IMG/VR virus record: IMGVR_UViG_3300021959_005338
Coordinates: 1 to 20,205 of that record
DNA: 20,205 nucleotides
Reading direction: 5' to 3' (one strand)
Source: a virus
A program made the translations under genes and the position numbers. Of this stretch, positions 14,724-20,205 are shown one piece after another (within the stretch, counting starts at the first letter, position 1; each line of letters starts with the position of its first letter). The notes under the pieces are model-generated. The model saw only the letters and a program-made list of their open reading frames with translations, searched no databases and was not told the DNA's origin.

Positions 14724-15875
14724 TTATTGCCTCTCTAATGAATTATAGAATTCTGTAAATATTTTCCTACTATCTATGCCGCGCCTTTGATCTATTTTTG
14801 CTATTTGCTCCAAACATAGATCTATCCTCTTATCGATTGGACTACTAATATATTGTAACACATTTCTTAGTCCAACTTCAAGTAAATATCCTGGTTTTTT
14901 ATCCAACCACGCAGAAATATCAGTCTTAACTAAGTTTAACATACTTTCTGGTAAATGTCTAGCATTTAGGTGATCTGGACCTAACAAACTTCCTACAACG
15001 AAACTATTATTTTGGAATCCTCTACGTTTAAAGAAGTTTATGGTATCAAAAAGACTTCTATAATTCAATAAGTGATGTAACATATTGAATGTTATCTTAT
15101 GATCTAGTTGCTTAATAACTTCAAGGTTATCTAAAAAGTCTTGCCACACTCCGCCGTAACGTATATATTCGAACTCTTCTTCTATTTCATCTACCGAAAC
15201 AGTCCAATGTACATTGGGAAACTCACATATCTTTTCAAATACACGAGTACCTGTTTTACTAAGGTTAGTATTTACTCTTAAGTTTACTTGAGGATTCTTT
15301 TGTTTAAGTATTTCTAATAGCTCTAAGTTTTCTTTCATCAGCAAGGGCTCGCCACCTGCCATATAAACGTGTTTAAGTTGTTCAGCTCTATCATATACCA
15401 ACTGTTTAAGCTCTTGTACCCTATGTTCAGGCACTTGGGGCGGTTGAATATTAAGTTCTGTAGCCCATTTACTAGAGTATTCTGGTGAACAATATACGCA
15501 AGCATGATTGCACACATTAGACCAACGTATATCTATCTTATGTAAGTCAAAATTGTTAGGATCGTCATACAAGGTGTTGTCTACAGATTTTAATTCTTTA
15601 AGATAGAATATTCTGTCGCTGATAACATCAAAGTTTTGTTTATCACCTTCAAGATCATAACAATTATTGCATCCTAGCCCGTCTTGTTTGTTTAACATTC
15701 GTTGTTTAGTTTCTGTATTTCCATCTAAGATTTCGTGTATTGAATTATCTTTGAGATTACCTATAGCTCGTTGACTACGTATACAGTTAAGCACGTCACC
15801 ATTTGAATTATACATAAAGCCTGTCCACGGTATAGGACAAAACTTTTTATTAGTTAGATATTCCTTAGGATCCAT
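14724..15875 (-). CDS. Radical SAM enzyme with N-terminal Cys-rich (twitch-like) domain
   Basis: 383 residues. CNHACVYC (Cys122, Cys126, Cys129) binds the radical SAM cluster and GGEP (174-177) contacts SAM. The N-terminal domain has Cys13 within FCPIPW, Cys31 and a CxxC at 69/72, a plausible second Fe-S site. It is the same layout as the genes at 4741 and 16350, but FCPIPWTG and the C-terminal region differ, so these look like distinct subfamilies instead of recent duplicates. The start ATG lies within the last codons of the SDR gene (11-bp overlap) and has no ribosome binding site, so translation is probably coupled. It lies immediately upstream of uvsX and is likely on the same transcript. 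Confidence 0.88.
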   Translation of the reverse strand: MDPKEYLTNKKFCPIPWTGFMYNSNGDVLNCIRSQRAIGNLKDNSIHEILDGNTETKQRMLNKQDGLGCNNCYDLEGDKQNFDVISDRIFYLKELKSVDNTLYDDPNNFDLHKIDIRWSNVCNHACVYCSPEYSSKWATELNIQPPQVPEHRVQELKQLVYDRAEQLKHVYMAGGEPLLMKENLELLEILKQKNPQVNLRVNTNLSKTGTRVFEKICEFPNVHWTVSVDEIEEEFEYIRYGGVWQDFLDNLEVIKQLDHKITFNMLHHLLNYRSLFDTINFFKRRGFQNNSFVVGSLLGPDHLNARHLPESMLNLVKTDISAWLDKKPGYLLEVGLRNVLQYISSPIDKRIDLCLEQIAKIDQRRGIDSRKIFTEFYNSLERQ

Positions 15876-16353
15876 TTATATACTCAATCACTTCTGCGGC
15901 ATATTGATCAACATTTTCGTACTCAGGCTCTTTCTGTCCGGGCTGTGTAGCAATCATACCCGGAGTTATTAATATTAGTTTTGGTTTCTCGTCTCTTAGA
16001 ATACACTGTTGGTGTGCTAGTTCTAATGCTTTTTTCTGTACGAGATATTGGTCCCACTGTTCTCTAGGTGCTAGTTTACTAGCAGTCATCTTTGTGCTTA
16101 TGTTAACGATAGTTTTTTGTTGTCCTCTCCATCTAGTCCACACTTCCCAAAACAATTCAGTTTGTGCGAATCCAACCTGTGCGTTATTAATAAACATATC
16201 ACAGCTCTGTATCATTTCGGCTACCTTAGGTATACTACGTATATTGTATCCGCTACGTCGACTAAGCCCAACTACTTCGTGTCCTAATGCTGTGTACTGC
16301 ACACTAAGGGCCTCTCCTATACCTGCCGAATGTCCTGTGATTGCTATTTTCAT
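15865..16353 (-). CDS. Short-chain dehydrogenase/reductase, minimal form
   Basis: 162 residues, well below the usual 240-260 of classical SDRs, yet with every key motif: GHSAGIG nucleotide-binding loop (7-13), NNA (56-58), NIS with Ser86, and YLVQK (Tyr103, Lys107) completing the Ser-Tyr-Lys triad, then PGMIATQPG (131-139). The shortened central region between the first strands and NNA suggests a compact Rossmann fold instead of a broken gene. It would oxidise or reduce a hydroxyl or keto group with NAD(P). It sits between two radical SAM genes, joined by ATGA and an 11-bp overlap, so it probably works on their substrate or product. Confidence 0.8.
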   Translation of the reverse strand: MKIAITGHSAGIGEALSVQYTALGHEVVGLSRRSGYNIRSIPKVAEMIQSCDMFINNAQVGFAQTELFWEVWTRWRGQQKTIVNISTKMTASKLAPREQWDQYLVQKKALELAHQQCILRDEKPKLILITPGMIATQPGQKEPEYENVDQYAAEVIEYINGS

Positions 16354-17348
16354 TGATAATAATCCTTATAGCTAATGTTTCTTAATTCATCTTGTTGTTT
16401 AATAAACTCTAATAGATGTACGGTATTATTTTCTAATGATGCTATTTGTTCTAGCAACGGTAATACTTCTTGATTCCTGCTCTGTGCTAATTTTTCTTTG
16501 GCAACTAAGGTTAACCAGTTTTCATATCTAATGTCTAACATTTCAGGCTGATTTAATAATGCCCAACTGTGATCTATTTTGTGTTCGTTTTTAAAGTCGA
16601 TGATGTTAGCAAAATCACCCACGTTGAGTGCATTTACTGTGGTCCATAAGTTAAGATTACTTATGCCCATGGCCTTATATTTCATCAAGTTACTATAGAA
16701 TTTATCCCATTTAATTGGCCAGCGTACATAATCATGTACGTTTTCAATGCCATCAAAACTTACAGTAACAGTAACATGTATTCCTCGTTCTAACAGTGTT
16801 TCTAATTCAGGTATAACTAACGCACAGTTTGTGTTTATTCTTATACTACGAACATTCTTAGGAGGATTCTTTAGTATTTGTTTATAGTTTTTGCTAGCAC
16901 TAGGTTCTCCCCCGTTAACATCTAAATGAACTACTCTATCCAACGGTAACGACCAAAAACCTTTGCTGTTATCTACCATTAGGTACTGTTTGCTTTTTAA
17001 TCCGCCTATCTTAGTGCTTAATTCTTCATTGCAAAATTGACAAGCTGAGTTACATATATTATCTAATACTCCGCCTACAGTCAAATAATCTTTTTGTTTT
17101 TGTAAACGATCAAAATTAATAGCATTTAGTCTAATACTGCTGTTACTTAGTTCTTCTGTTTGTTGGCATCTTACACACTCTTTAGGCCATTGGTCTTTAC
17201 CCATTAGGTCTTTGGTATCAGACATCCATTCGCTAGACTGCATATCATCATATGAACTAAATGTAGGTTGACCAATCATATGACCACAACAGCTTACTTC
17301 ACTGTTTGGATGGAATCTAACAAAGTGATCAAGTCTTGGGCAATACAT
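16350..17348 (-). CDS. Radical SAM enzyme with N-terminal Cys-rich (twitch-like) domain
   Basis: About 332 residues from the ATG. CNSACQFC (Cys99, Cys103, Cys106) and GGEP (146-149) mark the radical SAM barrel. N-terminal Cys3, Cys20-Cys21 and a CxxC at 58/61 repeat the layout of the protein at 4741; both also share a CEE/CNEE turn after the cluster motif, so these two are the closest pair. A GTG at 17357 can open the frame, but the ATG at 17348 is preceded by AGGTGA at good spacing and is chosen. It overlaps the sulfotransferase-like gene by 20 bp and the SDR gene by ATGA. Confidence 0.87.
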   Translation of the reverse strand: MYCPRLDHFVRFHPNSEVSCCGHMIGQPTFSSYDDMQSSEWMSDTKDLMGKDQWPKECVRCQQTEELSNSSIRLNAINFDRLQKQKDYLTVGGVLDNICNSACQFCNEELSTKIGGLKSKQYLMVDNSKGFWSLPLDRVVHLDVNGGEPSASKNYKQILKNPPKNVRSIRINTNCALVIPELETLLERGIHVTVTVSFDGIENVHDYVRWPIKWDKFYSNLMKYKAMGISNLNLWTTVNALNVGDFANIIDFKNEHKIDHSWALLNQPEMLDIRYENWLTLVAKEKLAQSRNQEVLPLLEQIASLENNTVHLLEFIKQQDELRNISYKDYYQ

Positions 17349-17994
17349 CACTTTCACCTAGTATAGTATTACATTTTCCAACAGTGTCGAAATATGCTTG
17401 CGGTTCTGATATCATTAAATGTTGCATTATTCTTCTTTTATCCCAAGTGCCTTTGTCAATTAAGTCTAATAGTTTATTGTCTAATCTCAGGTACATTTCA
17501 TTATACTTATTAGTTGTTAGGTTATCAATATCTTTTGTTGTTAGTACTGTATTTTCTTGCGGATTAATCGTCAGCGGAGTATACTCGTGTATATCAGACA
17601 TTCCGCGGAATCTTATTTTTGTTTCATCAATATATCTAAATAAATTTAGCAACCACGAAAGTTGTGTACTATAATGTCTATTTAAAAATAGATACTTATT
17701 GACAAAATACATAATTGTTGTTTGATCTAATTCTGGATTTTCTTGTAACAGATTTACTACATATGTGTTAACCCCCGATATCAATCTTGATTGGGGATCT
17801 CTAAGTATAACATCTACTACATCAATACGTTTTAGTTGCTCGTTAAATAATATTCGATATTGTTTTTGTTTACTGTATTCTATAATGCTACTGCTAGCAT
17901 TTTTGAAAATAGGATAGATGTAACGCTGTGAGGGTTCTATTTCTATTACCTCACAGCGATTAGGATAGATTACATCATCTAACCGTGATAACAT
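17329..17994 (-). CDS. Sulfotransferase-like protein
   Basis: 221 residues. YPIFKNASSSII (27-38) resembles the 5'-phosphosulfate loop, VILRDPQSRLISG (62-74) the 3'-phosphate-binding block, and NRHYSTQLSWL (105-115) the His-containing segment typical of the carbohydrate sulfotransferase (Sulfotransfer_2) family. Such enzymes move sulfate from PAPS to a sugar or small hydroxyl compound. No membrane anchor is present, unlike the Golgi enzymes of animals, but like bacterial and phage members. It is the first gene after gp32, separated by 14 bp holding a small hairpin. The ATG has no clear ribosome binding site, so production may depend on coupling to gp32 translation. Confidence 0.65.
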   Translation of the reverse strand: MLSRLDDVIYPNRCEVIEIEPSQRYIYPIFKNASSSIIEYSKQKQYRILFNEQLKRIDVVDVILRDPQSRLISGVNTYVVNLLQENPELDQTTIMYFVNKYLFLNRHYSTQLSWLLNLFRYIDETKIRFRGMSDIHEYTPLTINPQENTVLTTKDIDNLTTNKYNEMYLRLDNKLLDLIDKGTWDKRRIMQHLMISEPQAYFDTVGKCNTILGESDVLPKT

Positions 17995-18003
17995 CTACGT
18001 GTC

Positions 18004-18017
18004 AGTTCTTACGAACT
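18004..18017 (-). other. Hairpin with a GUAA tetraloop over the gp32 stop codon
   Basis: On the minus strand AGTTC-GTAA-GAACT forms a 5-bp perfect stem with a GNRA-type loop. The loop contains the TAA stop of gp32, and the next gene starts about ten bases beyond. There is no following T-run, so it is not a typical terminator. It could control translation of the downstream gene or protect an RNA end. Confidence 0.35.
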
Positions 18018-19037
18018 TTTCTGACGGTTGCGGATCATTGATAAAATGTCCTCAGCTCTCTGCCCACCACTTGCTGGTTCAGCAGGTGTTTCAACTGGTG
18101 CTGTGGGTGCCGCTTCTGCCACTGGCTCTGCTTTTGGAGCTTCTACTGCTGGTGCTGGTGTTGCTTCTGCTGTAGGTGCTGGTGTTGCAGGTTGTGCCGC
18201 TGGTGTTGCAGATGCATTTGTAGCCGCTGTTGCAGGTAAGTTAAACTGACCTCTTGGTCTGTAGTAGTTACCCCAACGTTCGGCATCATATGCTTGTCCA
18301 TCCACTGATGCTTCAAACATTTCTTTCATTACTTTTAGTTCAGCCTCGCCTGGCTTCTTAGGAAGAAAGTCACCTAAGTTATGTAAGCCATGTGTTTCAA
18401 CTGCACCGTTTTCAGTAGCGTCTAGTGCTGACTCTTTACGTGACCATTTTGAAGTAGAATAATCAGCATAACCACCTTTTGATGTTTTAGTAACAATAAA
18501 GTCTAAACCACCTTGATAGTCTGTTGGTAAGTTTTCTAGTTCTGGATCTAATAGTGCCGCCTTGATCAAGTTAAAGATCTGCGGACTAATAATAAACCTA
18601 CGAATTGGATTCTCAGGTGTTTGATCATCTGAAATTGGATTCTCTCTCACAAAGCCTTGGAACAAGTAAGACTTTTTCTTCCAATACTTACGACCCATAT
18701 CTTCTAGACTAGGATCTTTGAACCAAGTTCTAACTTCTGCTAGTATTGGACACGGATCACCCCACATTTCAGTACAAGGAACTTGCACAGTCACTGGTTT
18801 ACTATCTGCTGATCCTTTAATGCCAGCAAATGATAAGTTGATCATATTACGTTCAACCCAAAAGAATGTGTTATCTGTGTTTGCGTCTGGAAGGAATCTT
18901 AAACGGGCAGTGTCGCCTTCTTTAATATTCCAATGTGCGTAGATAGCGTTATCGCCACCACCTTGTGAATTACCGCCTGTTCCACGGTTTTCTGTTGCTT
19001 GTAACTTTGCTCTTATTTCTGCCAATGATGTAGCCAT
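18009..19037 (-). CDS. gp32: gp32-like single-stranded DNA-binding protein
   Basis: 342 residues. The core (30-255) fits T4 gp32: NIKEGDTARLRFLPD opening the OB-fold, PCTEMWGDPCPI (87-98), MGRKYWKKKSYLFQGFV basic/aromatic DNA-binding segment (114-130) and RRFIISPQIFNLI. The zinc site of T4 (His64, Cys77, Cys87, Cys90) appears incomplete: only Cys88 and Cys96 remain, and the CPxC position is Leu. A long Ala/Pro/Glu-rich linker (257-320) separates the core from the end, RAEDILSMIRNRQKSS, a possible interaction tip. It coats single-stranded DNA and coordinates UvsX, UvsY and polymerase. It is the first gene of the leftward block, with a strong promoter and AGGAGA ribosome binding site. Confidence 0.92.
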   Translation of the reverse strand: MATSLAEIRAKLQATENRGTGGNSQGGGDNAIYAHWNIKEGDTARLRFLPDANTDNTFFWVERNMINLSFAGIKGSADSKPVTVQVPCTEMWGDPCPILAEVRTWFKDPSLEDMGRKYWKKKSYLFQGFVRENPISDDQTPENPIRRFIISPQIFNLIKAALLDPELENLPTDYQGGLDFIVTKTSKGGYADYSTSKWSRKESALDATENGAVETHGLHNLGDFLPKKPGEAELKVMKEMFEASVDGQAYDAERWGNYYRPRGQFNLPATAATNASATPAAQPATPAPTAEATPAPAVEAPKAEPVAEAAPTAPVETPAEPASGGQRAEDILSMIRNRQKSS

Positions 19038-19043
19038 GATGTT

Positions 19044-19098
19044 TCTCCTATATGTTTGTCATTGTTTGCCATAATGTGTGCTATAAAACGTATAACAC
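19044..19098 (-). promoter_or_regulatory. gp32 leader: 5' hairpin followed by unstructured binding region
   Basis: The predicted message starts near 19098 with a hairpin (19076-19098): GTGT and TATA pair with TATA and ACAC, with a two-base GC bulge and loop CGTTT. After it comes an A/C-rich, G/C-poor stretch with three AAAC repeats (19064-19067, 19054-19057, 19041-19044) around the AGGAGA ribosome binding site. Loop GTTT could pair with the first AAAC to form a pseudoknot. In T4, gp32 represses its own translation through a 5' pseudoknot plus an unstructured stretch reaching the ribosome binding site, and this leader looks analogous. It is an inference without folding energies. Confidence 0.4.
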
Positions 19099-19104
19099 TT
19101 CTAT

Positions 19105-19133
19105 ATTATACGCTCATATTATTTATCTTTCAA
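19105..19133 (-). promoter_or_regulatory. gp32: Sigma70-like promoter of gp32
   Basis: Minus strand: TTGAAA (19133-19128), a 17-bp spacer and TATAAT (19110-19105), a perfect -10 with a 4/6 -35 and optimal spacing. The start would be about 19098, giving a leader of about 61 nt. It is the best promoter in the window and probably drives gp32 and the genes after it early in infection. Confidence 0.7.
19120..19127 (-). promoter_or_regulatory. Late-promoter-like octamer GATAAATA in the gp32 promoter spacer
   Basis: Minus-strand GATAAATA fits the NATAAATA consensus and lies inside the 17-bp spacer of the sigma70-like promoter. Early and late initiation signals are thus superimposed, as also seen at 4675-4708. 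Confidence 0.45.
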
Positions 19134-19190
19134 GTAGAATTATAAGATATTTTTATCTTTTGGTAATATTGATATTGAGTAAATAGTAGT

Positions 19191-20105
19191 ATGCAATATC
19201 TATCGCAACGACATTATGAGAATTGGTACGCCTATCATCTAGATAGAAAACATCTTCCTGTACTTTCTTACCTAGAAACAATGGTAACACATGGGTGTAC
19301 TTTGGCCTGCGAAGGTTGTACTAACTATTCAGACTACGGTATGAGTGGTGGTAATGTATCTTGGGAAGAACACTTTGAAGACTTAAAAGTATTAACTAAC
19401 AGATTTAACATAGAGTGTTATGGATTCATTGGCGGTGAGCCGTTTATGCACAACAAGTTTAAAGACTGGGTTATAAACTTTAAAGAAGAGTTTCCTTATA
19501 TCACACTTATGGTATTAACTAACGCACAGATGTTTCCTAAAAATGCAGATTGGTTTTTAGATGCTATGGAAAAATACGGTATGATTTATCTTAAAATGAC
19601 TAATCATATACCTGGTGCTGAGTACTATGAGAAATCAAAACAGTTAGTGTTAGATAGATTTGATTGGATTGAGGAAGAGAATGGTTACTGGTTTAATAAA
19701 AAGCATATCAATGACTTCCGCACCGAAAATGTAGATACATTTATGAAAATTGTTAAAGGCAAATATGGGGAAGTTAAGCCCTATAATAATGATCCAGTGG
19801 AGGCATTTGAAATATGCAATCAACAGATATGTCCTTTGTTTTACGAAGGTAAGTTACACAAGTGTTCAACAGTAGGTATGCTAGATAGAATGCTCACAGA
19901 TCATAATCAACATGATGATCCAGACTGGGCTCCATATATCAACGCAGGTGTTGATATAAGAACAGCTACCGACGAAAGAATTAAACAGTTTGCAGATAAT
20001 CATGGCAAACCACATATGTCACTCTGTAAGATGTGTCCGACAACCAAAGATAATGTTTTCTTTGACCATATTCCTTTAGTAGTTAACAAGTTAGGAGTTG
20101 AATGA
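19191..20105 (+). CDS. Radical SAM enzyme with SPASM-like C-terminal cysteines
   Basis: 304 residues. CTLACEGC (Cys36, Cys40, Cys43) lies close to the N-terminus, with no Cys-rich domain before it, and GGEP is at 81-84. The C-terminal part has Cys209, Cys214, Cys225 and a CxxC at 279/282 (LCKMCPT), the kind of arrangement that holds auxiliary clusters in SPASM/twitch enzymes. It therefore differs in design from the three N-terminal Cys-rich enzymes here. The THGCTLACEGC opening is of the type found in peptide- or nucleotide-modifying members, but no substrate can be named. The ATG lacks a strong ribosome binding site and has an imperfect AGTAAATA box five bases upstream. It is read divergently from gp32 and leads with an ATGA overlap into the next rightward gene. 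Confidence 0.87.
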   Translation: MQYLSQRHYENWYAYHLDRKHLPVLSYLETMVTHGCTLACEGCTNYSDYGMSGGNVSWEEHFEDLKVLTNRFNIECYGFIGGEPFMHNKFKDWVINFKEEFPYITLMVLTNAQMFPKNADWFLDAMEKYGMIYLKMTNHIPGAEYYEKSKQLVLDRFDWIEEENGYWFNKKHINDFRTENVDTFMKIVKGKYGEVKPYNNDPVEAFEICNQQICPLFYEGKLHKCSTVGMLDRMLTDHNQHDDPDWAPYINAGVDIRTATDERIKQFADNHGKPHMSLCKMCPTTKDNVFFDHIPLVVNKLGVE

Positions 20106-20205
20106 TTTACGTAACTCCATTCTTCGAAAGATTTTATCCCAATCACACAGTAATTGAATATGACCAACTAGAAACTATAACTGAGTGTGACAGCGTAGCT
20201 ATAGA
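20102..20205 (+). CDS. Start of an unidentified gene, cut by the window edge
   Basis: The ATG at 20102 overlaps the TGA of the radical SAM gene (ATGA). The frame stays open for 34 codons to the window end, beginning MIYVTPFFERFYPN. The overlap type is the same as at most gene junctions here, which supports it as real. It probably encodes a partner of the radical SAM enzyme. No family can be recognised from this length. Confidence 0.6.
   Translation, partial: MIYVTPFFERFYPNHTVIEYDQLETITECDSVAI

Noticed and set aside
17336-17674. 112-codon plus-strand open frame
   Set aside because: It lies wholly antisense to the sulfotransferase-like gene, which has recognisable motifs.
18028-18249. Ala-rich plus-strand open frame opposite the gp32 linker
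   Set aside because: It mirrors the low-complexity Ala/Pro codons of gp32 and has no family features.
19143-19160. AAGATA-TTTT-TATCTT inverted repeat ahead of the rightward radical SAM gene
   Set aside because: All A/T except one G-C pair and expected by chance in such AT-rich sequence; no terminator or operator role can be supported.
19134-19190. A promoter for the gene at 19191
   Set aside because: Candidates (TGGTAATAT as extended -10, AGTAAATA as late box) are each poor matches, so none was listed.
1-20205. tRNA genes, CRISPR arrays, integrase and attachment sites
   Set aside because: I looked for cloverleaf arms, regular repeats and recombinase motifs and saw none I could support.

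Overview
The window looks like a piece of an AT-rich T4-like (myovirus-type) phage genome, most plausibly marine. The firm evidence is a T4-type recombination core on the minus strand: a gp32-like single-stranded-DNA-binding protein (18009-19037), the UvsX recombinase (13601-14722), a small uncharacterised protein and a UvsY-like mediator (12910-13365). NATAAATA octamers, the late-promoter consensus of T4-like marine phages, sit in the intergenic gaps. Packing is typical of phage: almost every junction is an ATGA, TAATG or short overlap, and the largest non-coding gap is about 150 bp. I see no tRNA, rRNA, CRISPR array, integrase or insertion sequence. I cannot name the host; there are no photosynthesis genes.

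Layout from left to right. (A) 1-4657, minus: the tip of an unidentified gene, then a five-gene operon read leftward from 4657. It encodes a mannose-6-phosphate-isomerase-type cupin, a nucleotidyltransferase fused to an APH-type small-molecule kinase, a KdsC-like HAD phosphatase, a GatZ/KbaZ-like TIM-barrel protein and a glycosyltransferase-like protein. This resembles a pathway for making, activating and transferring a sugar-like group. (B) 4658-4740: a compact divergent promoter region. (C) 4741-5847, plus: a radical SAM enzyme. It ends tail to tail, with a 4-bp overlap, against the next block. (D) 5844-10141, minus: a cobalamin-type radical SAM protein, a small beta-rich unknown, an SGNH-hydrolase-like protein, an asparagine-synthetase-like ligase without the glutaminase cysteine, and a MaoC-like dehydratase. 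(E) 10179-11546, minus: a 455-residue protein I do not recognise. (F) 11563-19037, minus: gp32, a sulfotransferase-like protein, radical SAM, a short SDR, radical SAM, uvsX, orf79, uvsY, a methyltransferase and a HldE/RfaE-type cytidylyltransferase. (G) 19038-19190: a second divergent region with the gp32 promoter and leader. (H) 19191-20205, plus: a SPASM-like radical SAM enzyme and the start of another gene.

The outstanding property is five radical SAM enzymes of at least three architectures within 20 kb. They are interleaved with phage recombination genes and accompanied by group-transfer, sugar-activation, amide-forming, dehydratase and esterase-like enzymes. The likeliest overall reading is that the phage modifies a surface glycan or lipid, a nucleotide or a peptide late in infection. 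The actual substrate cannot be read from sequence alone.
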